NCBI RefSeq assembly: GCF_900156655.1 | Contig: NZ_FTOG01000006.1 | Coordinates: 1 to 64,000, forward strand | Direction: 5' to 3' | Length of the DNA stretch: 64,000 bases | Origin: Rhodobacter aestuarii | GTDB lineage: Bacteria > Pseudomonadota > Alphaproteobacteria > Rhodobacterales > Rhodobacteraceae | Shown: positions 19,198-28,484 of the stretch, piece after piece | How positions within the stretch are numbered: position 1 is the first letter of the stretch | Layout: each line of letters begins with the position of its first letter | Notes under the pieces: generated by a model | The model's database searches: none | Told to the model about the DNA's origin: nothing | What the model saw: the letters and a program-made list of their open reading frames with translations, nothing else | Position numbers and translations under genes: made by a program

Positions 19198-19923
19198 ATG
19201 GCCGTCGCAACGCTCAGCCTGTTTCGCTTTGAAGGAACCAGCCATCTGCCGTGGCTCATGTCACAGATGGTTTTCGCCCGCAGGCCACTCCATGCAGAAC
19301 CCCGTTTGCGCTTCTTTAAGCTGTGCGGCTCGGGCACCGGAGAAGGCTTTACCCCCAAGCCCAATTGGCACGTTTGGGCCATCATGTCGGCCTTTGCCAA
19401 TGAAGAAGATGCCCAAGGCGTCATCCATGACAATCCGGTCTGGCAAAATTGGCGCAAACACTCTGACGAGCAGTTGTTCATTCACCTGTCGCCGACTTCG
19501 TCGCGTGGCAGTTGGGGCGGGCGCAACCCGTTCATCCCCGAACCTGACGCCGATCCCGGCGAAGGCCCGGTGGTGGCGCTGACCCGCGCGGCGATCAAGC
19601 CGCATATGGCGACCCGTTTCTGGTCGCGCGTGCCCGACATTTCTCAGAAAGTCGGCACCGACCCGAATCTGATCTTCAAGATCGGGATCGGGGAAATCCC
19701 GCTGTTCCATCAGGTCACGTTCTCGATCTGGCCCGATGTAAAGGCAATGTCGCAATTCGCGCGGGGCGATACCCCGCACGGACGGGCCATCCGCGCAGCG
19801 CGCGAACAAGGATGGTTCACGGAAGAACTTTACGCCCGGTTCCGCCTGCTTGGAATCGAGGGCACATGGTTGGGCAAGAACCCGCTGGACGCCCAAAAAG
19901 ACTTGGAAAGGGAAGCTGCATGA
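19198..19923 (+). CDS. crtA: spheroidene monooxygenase
   Basis: A 241-residue oxygen-dependent enzyme that converts spheroidene to spheroidenone in the presence of air. The family segments FFKLCGSGTGEGFTPKPNW and NLIFKIGIGEIPLFHQVTFS are visible. The ATG at 19198 is preceded by GGGGAGAGG. Its stop overlaps bchI by 4 bp, so crtA heads the crtA-bchIDO operon. Confidence 0.95.
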   Translation: MAVATLSLFRFEGTSHLPWLMSQMVFARRPLHAEPRLRFFKLCGSGTGEGFTPKPNWHVWAIMSAFANEEDAQGVIHDNPVWQNWRKHSDEQLFIHLSPTSSRGSWGGRNPFIPEPDADPGEGPVVALTRAAIKPHMATRFWSRVPDISQKVGTDPNLIFKIGIGEIPLFHQVTFSIWPDVKAMSQFARGDTPHGRAIRAAREQGWFTEELYARFRLLGIEGTWLGKNPLDAQKDLEREAA

Positions 19924-20972
19924 CATCCGCTGTCGCTCAAATTCATCCCGTAGCAGAAGGCGCGCGGCAACGACCTGTCTTTCCCTTTTCGGCGATCGTC
20001 GGTCAGGAGGATATGAAACTGGCCCTCCTCCTGACCGCGGTCGATCCCGGCATCGGCGGCGTTCTGGTTTTTGGCGACCGCGGCACCGGTAAATCCACCG
20101 CTGTGCGCGCGCTGGCTGCGCTGCTGCCCGAGATTGACGCTGTGCAAGGCTGCCCGGTCAACTCGCCCAAAGTGGACATGGTGCCCGAATGGGCGACGGT
20201 CCATTCGACCGAGATCGTGCGCAAGCCGACCCCGGTGGTGGACCTGCCGCTTGGCGTTTCCGAAGACCGCGTTGTCGGGGCGCTCGATATTGAACGCGCT
20301 ATCTCGCATGGCGAAAAAGCCTTTGAGCCGGGCCTTCTGGCGCGGGCAAACCGTGGCTACCTCTACATCGACGAATGTAACCTTCTGGAAGATCACATCG
20401 TCGATCTGCTGCTCGACGTGGCGCAATCGGGTGAAAACGTCGTCGAACGCGATGGCCTCTCGATCCGCCACCCGGCGCGCTTTGTGCTCGTGGGCTCGGG
20501 CAACCCCGAAGAGGGCGATCTTCGTCCGCAGCTTCTCGACCGGTTTGGTCTTTCGGTCGAAGTGCTCAGCCCGCGTGACGTGGAAACCCGCGTTCAGGTG
20601 ATCCGCCTGCGCGATACCTATGACGCCGATCCGATCAAATTCCTTGAGGAATGGCGCCCGAAGGATATGGAAATCCGCGAGCAGATCCTGAAAGCGCGCG
20701 AATTGCTGCCCAATGTCGAAGCGCCCAATACCGCGCTTTATGACTGCGCGGCTTTGTGCATCGCACTTGGCTCGGATGGTCTGCGCGGTGAGCTGACGCT
20801 CTTGCGTTCCGCCCGTGCTTTGGCCGCGCTGGAAGGCGCCGGCACCGTCACCCGCGATCACCTACGCAAAGTGGCAGGGATGGCGCTGTCGCACCGTCTG
20901 CGCCGTGATCCGCTGGATGAAGCTGGCTCCACCGCCCGTGTGGCGCGCACTGTTGAAGAGACGTTGCCCTAA
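19920..20972 (+). CDS. bchI: magnesium chelatase subunit I
   Basis: A 350-residue AAA+ ATPase of magnesium chelatase, which inserts Mg2+ into protoporphyrin IX together with BchD and BchH. It has the Walker A motif GDRGTGKST near residue 52 and the Walker B region LYIDECNLLEDHIVD. The start MTSAVAQIHP matches the family length and has AAAGGGAAG upstream. Only 1 nt separates its stop from bchD. Confidence 0.98.
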   Translation: MTSAVAQIHPVAEGARQRPVFPFSAIVGQEDMKLALLLTAVDPGIGGVLVFGDRGTGKSTAVRALAALLPEIDAVQGCPVNSPKVDMVPEWATVHSTEIVRKPTPVVDLPLGVSEDRVVGALDIERAISHGEKAFEPGLLARANRGYLYIDECNLLEDHIVDLLLDVAQSGENVVERDGLSIRHPARFVLVGSGNPEEGDLRPQLLDRFGLSVEVLSPRDVETRVQVIRLRDTYDADPIKFLEEWRPKDMEIREQILKARELLPNVEAPNTALYDCAALCIALGSDGLRGELTLLRSARALAALEGAGTVTRDHLRKVAGMALSHRLRRDPLDEAGSTARVARTVEETLP

Positions 20973-20973
20973 A

Positions 20974-22662
20974 ATGGACCAAGAACACCTCCGCTCGGCG
21001 CTTGCAGTGCTGACGGTTGATCCGGCAGCGATGGGCGGTTTGTGGCTGCGGTCACGGGCTGGCCCGGTGCGCACGACCTTTACCGACACATTGGCGCAGC
21101 TGCCCTTCCCGATGCCGCTGCGCCGCTTGCCGCCCAATGTGGACGACCAAGCGCTTTATGGCGGGCTTGATGTGGCCGAAACGCTGCATACCGGCAAACC
21201 GGTGCTGCGTGGCGGCCTGCTCGATAGCCCGCGCGTCTTCGTTTTGCCGATGGCCGAGCGCTGCACGCCCAAGCTGGGCGCGCGGCTCGCGCAGGCGCTT
21301 GATCAGCGCCAACATGCGCTGGTCGCTTTGGACGAGGCCGCCGAGGCCGAAGAAGGTCTGCCGTTTTCGATTGCGGATCGGCTCGGCCTGTTCATCGACC
21401 TGACCGAGACCCGCTCGATTGACCCGGCAGCGATCATGCCCGATGCCGAGCAAGTGGCGCGGGCGCGCGATCTGCTGCCGCAAGTGCAGATGCCGCATGA
21501 CCGTGTGCGCGAAGTGGTGGAGGGCTGTCAGAAGCTTTACATCATGAGCCTGCGCGCGCCGATGCTGGCGCTTGTGGCTGCGCGGATCATTGCCGCGCTC
21601 GATGGTCGGATCGTGGTGGAAAAGCAAGACGTGCTTGCCGCCGCGCAGCTGACCCTCGCACATCGCGCGATCCCGCTGCAGGATATGGAAGACCAACCCC
21701 CGCCACCGCCGCCCCCCGCACCCGAGGATGATCCTCGGCCCGAGCAGGACCGCGAGGAAGAGAGCGATCCGGGCGAGGGGTTACCCAGTGAAATTGTGGT
21801 CGAGGCGGTGCGGGCGATGTTGCCCGACGATCTGCTCAAGACCATTGATCTGCGCTCGCGGCTGAAAGCGGCGAATGGCGGCGCAGGCTCGGGTGAAGAG
21901 CGCATTGGCAACCGGCGCGGACGCCCCCTGCCCTCGCGCAAGGGTCGGCTCGAAGACAATGCCCGGATCGACCTTGTCGCCACGTTGCGCTGTGCGGCGC
22001 CTTGGCAAGGGCTGCGGCGCAAATCCGCCCCGCCAGCGCGTAAGCAACAGGTGCTTTTGGTCGATAGCTCTGACATCCATTTGCGGCGGCGCAAGGAAAT
22101 GTCCGACCGCGTGCTGATCTTCACCGTGGATGCCTCTGGTTCAGCGGCGATGGCACGGCTTTCCGAGGCCAAGGGCGCAGTCGAATTGCTGCTGGCGCGA
22201 GCCTATAGCCAACGCGATCACGTTTCGCTGGTAAGCTTCCGGGGGGAAGGCGCGCAGTTGCTGCTGGCCCCCAGTCGCTCGCTCACGCAAACGAAGCGGC
22301 ATCTATCGGGTCTCCCCGGTGGCGGCGGCACGCCGCTTGCAAGCGGGCTGGAAATGGCGATGTCCACCGCCAAGCAAGCGCGCAGCCGTGGCATGACGCC
22401 GACGATTGCGCTCTTGACCGATGGCCGGGGCAATATCGCGCTGGATGGCAGCGCCAACCGCGCGCTCGCCGAAGAGCAAGCCACGCAGATGGCCAAAGCC
22501 ATTCGCGCGGCGGGCACGCCTGCGGTGATCATTGATACCGCGATGCGACCCAACCGGCGGCTGCAAGAACTGGCGCAAAACATGGGCGGTCACTACATCG
22601 CCCTGCCCCGTGCCAATGCACATCGGATGGCCGATGTGCTGGGGGCGGCTTTGGAGGCGTAA
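20974..22662 (+). CDS. bchD: magnesium chelatase subunit D
   Basis: A 562-residue partner of BchI. It has a degenerate AAA+ N-terminal domain, a proline- and acid-rich linker near residues 240-265 (PPPPPP followed by many D and E), and a C-terminal von Willebrand A domain with a MIDAS motif, DASGS, near residue 385. It forms a ring with BchI that contacts BchH. Confidence 0.97.
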   Translation: MDQEHLRSALAVLTVDPAAMGGLWLRSRAGPVRTTFTDTLAQLPFPMPLRRLPPNVDDQALYGGLDVAETLHTGKPVLRGGLLDSPRVFVLPMAERCTPKLGARLAQALDQRQHALVALDEAAEAEEGLPFSIADRLGLFIDLTETRSIDPAAIMPDAEQVARARDLLPQVQMPHDRVREVVEGCQKLYIMSLRAPMLALVAARIIAALDGRIVVEKQDVLAAAQLTLAHRAIPLQDMEDQPPPPPPPAPEDDPRPEQDREEESDPGEGLPSEIVVEAVRAMLPDDLLKTIDLRSRLKAANGGAGSGEERIGNRRGRPLPSRKGRLEDNARIDLVATLRCAAPWQGLRRKSAPPARKQQVLLVDSSDIHLRRRKEMSDRVLIFTVDASGSAAMARLSEAKGAVELLLARAYSQRDHVSLVSFRGEGAQLLLAPSRSLTQTKRHLSGLPGGGGTPLASGLEMAMSTAKQARSRGMTPTIALLTDGRGNIALDGSANRALAEEQATQMAKAIRAAGTPAVIIDTAMRPNRRLQELAQNMGGHYIALPRANAHRMADVLGAALEA

Positions 22663-22665
22663 GCG

Positions 22666-23553
22666 ATGGACCCGCGCAACCTGCCGGCAAACTGGCCCTA
22701 TCGGTCTGCCGCGCAGATGGTGCGGGTCGAGCGCATTGATTGGTGGGTGGTCGACACCGGCCCCCGCGACGCCCCCGCTTTGCTGCTCTTGCATGGGCTT
22801 GGCGCCTCTGGTCACAGCTTCCGGCGCACTATTCCGGGCCTTGCCAAACATTACCGGCTGATCGTGCCCGACCTGCCGGGACACGGCTGCACCCGCACTA
22901 AAGACCGCGACCGGTTGGGCCTGAGCCCGATCGCCGAGGATTTATGCTGGCTATGTGACGCGATGGGCGTGCAACCCGGCGCAGTGATTGGCCATTCGGC
23001 AGGCGGGGCGATTGCGCTGCAAATGGCGCTCAACACCAGCATTCCGCGCGTGGTGGGCATCAATGCCGCGCTGGATCACTTTGAGGGCGTGACGGGGGTG
23101 CTGTTTCCGCTGATTGCACGGGGCCTCGCAGCCTTTCCGCTCACCGCGCCCGTGGCCGCACGGCTATGGGCATCGCCTGCGCGGGTGAGCCAATTGCTTG
23201 ATAGCACGGGCTCGGTGATCGATGCCGCTGGCAAGGCGCAATACACCACGCTTGTGCAAGACACCGAACATGTCGCTGGCGCGCTCGATATGATGGCGCA
23301 ATGGCGGCTTGATCCATTAATCTTGAACCTGCCCCGGCTACGCAAGCCTGCGCTTTTGCTGGCAGGCAAGGGCGACAAAGCGGTGCCCCCCGCAGTTTCA
23401 GAAAGTGCGGCCCATGCGATGCCACAGGTCGAATTGCGGATGATGGAGGGCGGCCACCTGCTGCATGAGGTGGCCCCTGATGGGCTCTCAGCCCTTTTGG
23501 CAGACTGGCTTGCGGGGCACGGGCTGGGCACGCCCCCCGCTACCCGCGCTTAA
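22666..23553 (+). CDS. bchO: BchO, alpha/beta hydrolase of the magnesium chelatase operon
   Basis: A 295-residue alpha/beta-hydrolase-fold protein with an HGLGASGHS oxyanion-type segment, a nucleophile elbow GHSAGG near residue 105, and a late histidine in EGGHLLHE. It is conserved next to bchID in purple bacteria. The exact reaction is unknown, with a role in the magnesium chelation step proposed. Its stop overlaps the stop of the convergent phaZ by 3 bp. Confidence 0.93.
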   Translation: MDPRNLPANWPYRSAAQMVRVERIDWWVVDTGPRDAPALLLLHGLGASGHSFRRTIPGLAKHYRLIVPDLPGHGCTRTKDRDRLGLSPIAEDLCWLCDAMGVQPGAVIGHSAGGAIALQMALNTSIPRVVGINAALDHFEGVTGVLFPLIARGLAAFPLTAPVAARLWASPARVSQLLDSTGSVIDAAGKAQYTTLVQDTEHVAGALDMMAQWRLDPLILNLPRLRKPALLLAGKGDKAVPPAVSESAAHAMPQVELRMMEGGHLLHEVAPDGLSALLADWLAGHGLGTPPATRA

Positions 23554-24818
23554 ACAGCGCGGATCTTGGCCACTTTGGGTTCGGGGTCATCCGAATTGGC
23601 GTCGATGAAATCGAGCACCAAGGGACGGATGTTGTTACGCCAGCTGCGGCCCGCGAAGATGCCATAATGGCCCGCGCCGGGTTCCAAATGCTGGGCCTTC
23701 TTTTCCTCAGGCAGACCGGTGCAAAGCCGCAAAGCCGCCACGCATTGGCCGGGGGCAGAGATATCGTCATTCGCGCCTTCGACGGTTTTCACCGCGACCT
23801 TGGTGATCTTGCCAATATCGACGCGCTTGCCCGCCACGGTGAATTTGTTCTGCGCGATCTCCAGTCCTTTGAAGATCCGCTCCACCGTCGAGAGGTAGAA
23901 CTCGGCGGTCATATCCATCACCGCGAGATATTCATCATAGAAGATGTTGTGGTGATCGTGCTCAGAGCCTTCGCCCTGCGCTTCGGCCATAATCTTGTCG
24001 GTGAAGGCTTTGGAGTGTTTGTCCATGTTCATCGAGATGAACGAAGCCAATTGCATCAGCCCCGGATAGACCAGACGCCCCGCGCCTTTGTATTTGAAGC
24101 CAACGCGCTGGATCACCAATTGCTCAAGCTGCCCCATCGTCACCCGGCGGCCAAAATCGGTCACTTCAGTGGCGGCGGCATCGGGATCAATCGGCCCGCC
24201 GATCAGCGTCAGCGTGCGCGGCTGCGCCTCTGGGTCTTCTTCGGCGAGATAGGCGGTCGCCGCCAAGGTCAGTGGCGCGGGCTGGCACACGGCAATCACA
24301 TGGATATCCGGGCCAAGAAGCCGCATGAACTCGACAAGGTAAAGCGTGTAATCCTCAATGTCGAACTTGCCCTCGGAGGCCGGAATATCACGCGCATTAT
24401 GCCAATCTGTCACGTAAACGTCGGCATCGGGCAGCAGACTATGCACCGTGGAACGGAGCAGCGTCGCATAATGGCCCGACATGGGCGCCACCAAAAGCAC
24501 CCGGCGCTTCATCGGCGCGCGGCCTTGCACCTTGAAATGGATCAGCGCGCCGAAGGGCTTATCGAGCAGCGTTTCCACATCAATCAGATGGTCCTTGCCA
24601 TCGGCAGCAGGAATCGAGCGAATGCCCCAGTCGGGCTTGATCACCATGCGCGCGAAGCTGCGCTCGGCGACGCGGCCCCAAGCGGACATCAGCTTGAACA
24701 TCGGGTGGGGCGTCAAACCCCAAACCGGATAAGAGGCGATGGCGCGTGCCGAGGCGCCCATCCACTCGTTCGTGTTCCTGATGGTCTCCATCAGGTCGTA
24801 GCTGTAAATGCCTTTCAT
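23550..24818 (-). CDS. phaZ: intracellular poly(3-hydroxybutyrate) depolymerase
   Basis: A 422-residue PhaZ-type depolymerase that mobilises storage polymer granules. The proposed nucleophile cysteine is in VIAVCQPAPLTLAA near residue 178, which matches the CQP box of intracellular depolymerases, and MSGHYATLLRST fits the oxyanion region. GGGAG precedes the start. It is divergent from phaC and overlaps bchO at the other end, so there is no free spacer between the PGC and this gene. Confidence 0.93.
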   Translation of the reverse strand: MKGIYSYDLMETIRNTNEWMGASARAIASYPVWGLTPHPMFKLMSAWGRVAERSFARMVIKPDWGIRSIPAADGKDHLIDVETLLDKPFGALIHFKVQGRAPMKRRVLLVAPMSGHYATLLRSTVHSLLPDADVYVTDWHNARDIPASEGKFDIEDYTLYLVEFMRLLGPDIHVIAVCQPAPLTLAATAYLAEEDPEAQPRTLTLIGGPIDPDAAATEVTDFGRRVTMGQLEQLVIQRVGFKYKGAGRLVYPGLMQLASFISMNMDKHSKAFTDKIMAEAQGEGSEHDHHNIFYDEYLAVMDMTAEFYLSTVERIFKGLEIAQNKFTVAGKRVDIGKITKVAVKTVEGANDDISAPGQCVAALRLCTGLPEEKKAQHLEPGAGHYGIFAGRSWRNNIRPLVLDFIDANSDDPEPKVAKIRAV

Positions 24819-24908
24819 GGCGCTCCCTCGAAATCACGCACAACCCCGCTTGCCCCTGATGCGTGCGACGTTATGTTTCATATTTAAGGATAGGGAGGAA
24901 ATAACGTT

Positions 24909-26702
24909 ATGACAACGCCCGAGAAGGTCGAATCTGCTGCATCGCAGCAAATGCGAGACAATCTGGCGAGAATAGAAACCCTGACAACCCGACTGGTCGA
25001 GGCGCTCGCACACAAGCGCGCCCCCAATCTGGCGCTGGAAGGGCCGGGAATGGACCTTTATCTCAGTTCATCCGCCGCAATGATGAAGGCGATGACGGAT
25101 AACCCCGCTAAGATCTTTGAAACGCAGGTAAAATACTGGGGCGAGGCAATGACCCATTACCTTGAGGCAAGCCATGCGCTGTCCCAAGGCAAATTGCAGC
25201 CTCCCGCAGACCCAGGGCCGAAAGATCGCCGCTTTTCCAACCCGTTATGGGACACGCATCCCTATTTCAATTTCGTCAAACAACAATACATGCTTGCCGC
25301 CAAAGCGATTGAAGAAGGCGCGGCGCAGGTTGAGGGGTTGGATCCGGTCAATCGTCGCCGTTTGGATTATTTCACCAAGCAGATTGTGGATTTGATGGCG
25401 CCGACAAATTTCTTGGCGACGAACCCCGATGCGCTTGAACGCGCTGTCGCGACCGAGGGGGAAAGCTTGGTGCGCGGCCTTGAAAACCTTGTGCGCGATA
25501 TTGAGGAGAATAAAGGCGATCTGATCGTAACGCTCTCAGACCGCAATGCCTTTAAGGTTGGCGAGAATATCGGCACGGCAGAAGGCTCGGTTGTCTATCG
25601 CAACCATATGATGGAATTGATCCAATATAGCCCCACCACGGAAAAGGTTCACAAAACCCCGCTGATCATTTTTCCGCCTTGGATCAATAAGTTCTACATT
25701 CTCGACCTGAAGCCGCAAAACAGCCTGATCCGCTGGATCGTCGATCAGGGCTTCACGCTTTTTGTGGTGAGCTGGAAAAACCCCGATGCCTCTTATGCCG
25801 ATGTTGGCATGGAGGATTACGTGCAAGACGGGTATCTGACCGCGATTGACGAGGTGAAGAAAATCACCGGCGAGCCCAAAGTGAATGCGGTGGGCTATTG
25901 CATCGCAGGCACCACGCTGTCGCTGACGCTCGCCCTTTTGAACAAGCGCAAAGACCGCTCGATCAACTCGGCCACTTTCTTTACCACGCTCACCGATTTT
26001 TCCGATCAGGGCGAGTTTACCGCCTTCTTGCAAGACGATTTCGTCGATGGGATCGAGGCACAATGCAAGGCCGATGGGGTGCTGAGTAGCTATTTCATGA
26101 CCCGCACCTTCTCTTACCTGCGGGCCAATGACCTGATCTACCAACCTGCGATTCGTTCTTACATGCTCGGCGAATCGCCACCAGCTTTTGATCTGCTTTA
26201 TTGGAACGGCGATTCGACCAACCTGCCCGGCAAGATGGCGATGCAATACCTGCGCGGCCTCTGTCAGGAAGACAGCTTTACCTCAAAAGGCTTCCCGCTC
26301 TTTGATGAAGTGCTGAAGGTGTCTGAGGTGAAGGTGCCGCTCTGCGCGATTGCTTGCGAAACAGACCATATCGCGCCGTGGATCGCCTCGTTCAACGGGG
26401 TGGCGCAGATGGGGTCGAAGGACAAGACCTTCATCTTGTCGGAATCGGGTCATATCGCCGGGATCGTGAACCCGCCCAGCAAAAAGAAATACGGCCATTA
26501 CACCTCTGAAGCACCGGTCGAGAACCCGAATGAATGGAAAGCCGTGGCACAATACAACCAAGGCAGCTGGTGGCCGCGCTGGGGTGAATGGTTGGCAAGC
26601 CGCTCTGGCAAGCTGGTGCCCGCCCGCGCCGTGGGCGATGCCGATCACCCTGCCCTTGCGCCCGCCCCCGGCACCTATGTGGGCGAGGTGGTGAAGGTCT
26701 AG
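24909..26702 (+). CDS. phaC: class I poly(3-hydroxyalkanoate) synthase
   Basis: A 597-residue PHA synthase that polymerises hydroxyacyl-CoA on granules. The lipase-like box GYCIAGT holds the catalytic cysteine near residue 330, and the other triad members are in ACETDHIAPW and ESGHIAGIVNPP. GGGAGG lies 9 nt before the ATG. No phaP or phaR follows, unlike the usual phaZ-phaC-phaP-phaR order in Rhodobacteraceae. A shared terminator separates it from idi. Confidence 0.96.
   Translation: MTTPEKVESAASQQMRDNLARIETLTTRLVEALAHKRAPNLALEGPGMDLYLSSSAAMMKAMTDNPAKIFETQVKYWGEAMTHYLEASHALSQGKLQPPADPGPKDRRFSNPLWDTHPYFNFVKQQYMLAAKAIEEGAAQVEGLDPVNRRRLDYFTKQIVDLMAPTNFLATNPDALERAVATEGESLVRGLENLVRDIEENKGDLIVTLSDRNAFKVGENIGTAEGSVVYRNHMMELIQYSPTTEKVHKTPLIIFPPWINKFYILDLKPQNSLIRWIVDQGFTLFVVSWKNPDASYADVGMEDYVQDGYLTAIDEVKKITGEPKVNAVGYCIAGTTLSLTLALLNKRKDRSINSATFFTTLTDFSDQGEFTAFLQDDFVDGIEAQCKADGVLSSYFMTRTFSYLRANDLIYQPAIRSYMLGESPPAFDLLYWNGDSTNLPGKMAMQYLRGLCQEDSFTSKGFPLFDEVLKVSEVKVPLCAIACETDHIAPWIASFNGVAQMGSKDKTFILSESGHIAGIVNPPSKKKYGHYTSEAPVENPNEWKAVAQYNQGSWWPRWGEWLASRSGKLVPARAVGDADHPALAPAPGTYVGEVVKV
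24935..24949. promoter_or_regulatory. possible PhaR operator inside the start of phaC
   Basis: TGCTGC ATC GCAGCA is a perfect inverted repeat containing CTGC-N3-GCAG, the sequence type reported for PhaR in related alphaproteobacteria. It lies 27-41 bp after the first base of the phaC start codon. No phaR is present in the window, so this is inference. Confidence 0.35.
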
Positions 26703-26720
26703 CCCCCACCTTCCCGAAAC

Positions 26721-26753
26721 GAAAAAGGGCACCGAACCGGTGCCCTTTCTTTT
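26721..26753. terminator. bidirectional terminator between phaC and idi
   Basis: GAAAAAGGGCACCG AAC CGGTGCCCTTTCTTTT has an 8-bp GC stem extended by A-T pairs, flanked by an A-run and a T-run. It can therefore end both the rightward phaC and the leftward idi transcripts. Confidence 0.88.
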
Positions 26754-26774
26754 AACCTGTTAGAAGGCCGCGCC

Positions 26775-27305
26775 TCAGGCCTCAGCCGGGGCGAAGATCA
26801 TCTCGCGATGCTTCTCGATATAGATTTGCAGCCAAGGCGTGTAGCGCTCTGGGTTTGCGGCAATCCGCGTCGCGATCTCATCAATCGGCACCCATTCGGT
26901 GGTTTCCACCTCCTCGGGGTTTGGCACGGGCTCAACACCTTCGGGCGCTTCGGCGGTGAAAATCTCCACCACCTCATGCTCAATCATATCATCGGCCACA
27001 TCGGCACGGTATTCCACCTGCCCAACATGGCGCAGATCAAGCCCATGCAAGCCAAGCTCCTGATCAAGCCGCCGCGCGGTGCAAGTGGCAGCATCTTCGC
27101 CCCAATAGGGATGGGTGCAGCAGGTGTTCGCCCAAAGCCCCGGCGTGTGGTATTTGCTCAGCGCACGTTGCTGCAACAGCACCTTGTCGCCACGCGTGAC
27201 AAAGGCAGAGATCGCGAGGTGCCGCAGCCCCTTACGATGTGCCTCCATCTTTTCCACCGGGGTCAGAACACCATCGATCCAAGTGGGGATCATGGTCTCG
27301 TCCAT
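26775..27305 (-). CDS. idi: isopentenyl-diphosphate delta-isomerase (type I)
   Basis: A 176-residue NUDIX-fold isomerase that interconverts IPP and DMAPP for carotenoid and tail synthesis. The active-site region NTCCTHPYWGE near residue 65 and the segment YRADVADDMIEHEVVE hold the catalytic Cys and Glu residues. ATG 27305 gives exactly the R. capsulatus length. A start at 27317 would overlap bchP and add four residues. Confidence 0.95.
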   Translation of the reverse strand: MDETMIPTWIDGVLTPVEKMEAHRKGLRHLAISAFVTRGDKVLLQQRALSKYHTPGLWANTCCTHPYWGEDAATCTARRLDQELGLHGLDLRHVGQVEYRADVADDMIEHEVVEIFTAEAPEGVEPVPNPEEVETTEWVPIDEIATRIAANPERYTPWLQIYIEKHREMIFAPAEA

Positions 27306-27307
27306 GC

Positions 27308-28483
27308 TTACACCCATTTCGGCGACACCAAGCCCGACAGATGGGCAAGGTTTTTGAAGCCGATCTTGATATGCGCCATCGGGCGGAAAGAGGTGAGCTT
27401 TTTGTTCATGTAGCTCTCAAAGGTCATGCGCTGCACATCGACATCATGGCACAGGCTGACAAACCGCTCGCGCCGCTCATCGGTGTGGTAATAGGCATCT
27501 TGCATCGAGCGCAACACTTTGAAGACGGTGCCATGCTCTTTCATGAACTTGGCCCGCGCTTGTTTGAGCTCTTTCGCCTTGCCGGTCTTAAGGAAGGCCA
27601 TCGCAGCTTCAGCCGCCACGCGGCCCCCCGCATGGGCATAATAGATCCCCTCACCAGAGGACGGCGCGACCACGCCAGCGGCATCGCCCGCCAGCACAAC
27701 GTCTTTGCCATTGTCCCAGCAATCAAGCGGTTGCAGCGGGATCGGCGCGCCTTCCTTGCGGATCGTCTCTTCCTTATCAAGGCCGGACATCTCGCGCAAA
27801 AGCGCGGTGCATTTTTTCAGATCAACGTCATCAAGCTCGGTGCCCATGCCGATGGAAGCGGTTTTCCCATGCGGGAACACCCAGCCATAAAAGTCAGGGC
27901 TGATGCGACCATCATAATAAACGTCGCAACGCGTCGGGTCGTAGTTCGCGACATTCGTCGGCGCCGCGATGATCTCGTGATAGGCGAAGACCAGCGGGAT
28001 TTTCGTCGCGGGCACTTCGTTGCGCACCTGCGAGTTCGCGCCATCGGCACCGATCACGATACGGGCCGTGACCTTCTTCTCTTCGCCGCTTTCTTTGTCG
28101 CGGTAAACGACAACGGTCTTGCCGGTCGCGCGTTCAATGCGCAGCCAGGTGCCGGTGAGCCGGTCGGCCCCGGCTTGGCGGGCGCGTTCGCGCAGCCATT
28201 CGTCATAATCTTCGCGGTCGACCATGCCGACAAAGCCGTTCTCAATCGGAATATCGACGAAGCGCGAGGAGGGCGCGATCATCCGCGCCGAGGTGATTTT
28301 CGCCACCAGCAGGTGATCGGGAATATCAAAGTCGCGGATCAGCCGCGGCGGGATCGCGCCGCCACAGGGCTTGATGCGCCCAGCCCGGTCGAGCAGCGCC
28401 ACCTTATGACCCGCGCGGGCCAAATCCCAAGCCGCCGTCGAACCCGAAGGGCCGCCACCGACCACGAAAGCATCGTATTCCAT
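27308..28483 (-). CDS. bchP: geranylgeranyl bacteriochlorophyll reductase
   Basis: A 391-residue FAD-dependent reductase that converts the geranylgeranyl tail to phytyl. The dinucleotide motif VVGGGPSGSTAAWDLA is at the N-terminus, and GDAAGVVAPSSGEG near residue 280 contacts the flavin. The start MEYDAF at 28483 lies 1 nt after the stop of the preceding gene. Only 2 nt separate its stop from idi. Confidence 0.96.
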   Translation of the reverse strand: MEYDAFVVGGGPSGSTAAWDLARAGHKVALLDRAGRIKPCGGAIPPRLIRDFDIPDHLLVAKITSARMIAPSSRFVDIPIENGFVGMVDREDYDEWLRERARQAGADRLTGTWLRIERATGKTVVVYRDKESGEEKKVTARIVIGADGANSQVRNEVPATKIPLVFAYHEIIAAPTNVANYDPTRCDVYYDGRISPDFYGWVFPHGKTASIGMGTELDDVDLKKCTALLREMSGLDKEETIRKEGAPIPLQPLDCWDNGKDVVLAGDAAGVVAPSSGEGIYYAHAGGRVAAEAAMAFLKTGKAKELKQARAKFMKEHGTVFKVLRSMQDAYYHTDERRERFVSLCHDVDVQRMTFESYMNKKLTSFRPMAHIKIGFKNLAHLSGLVSPKWV

Positions 28484-28484
28484 T

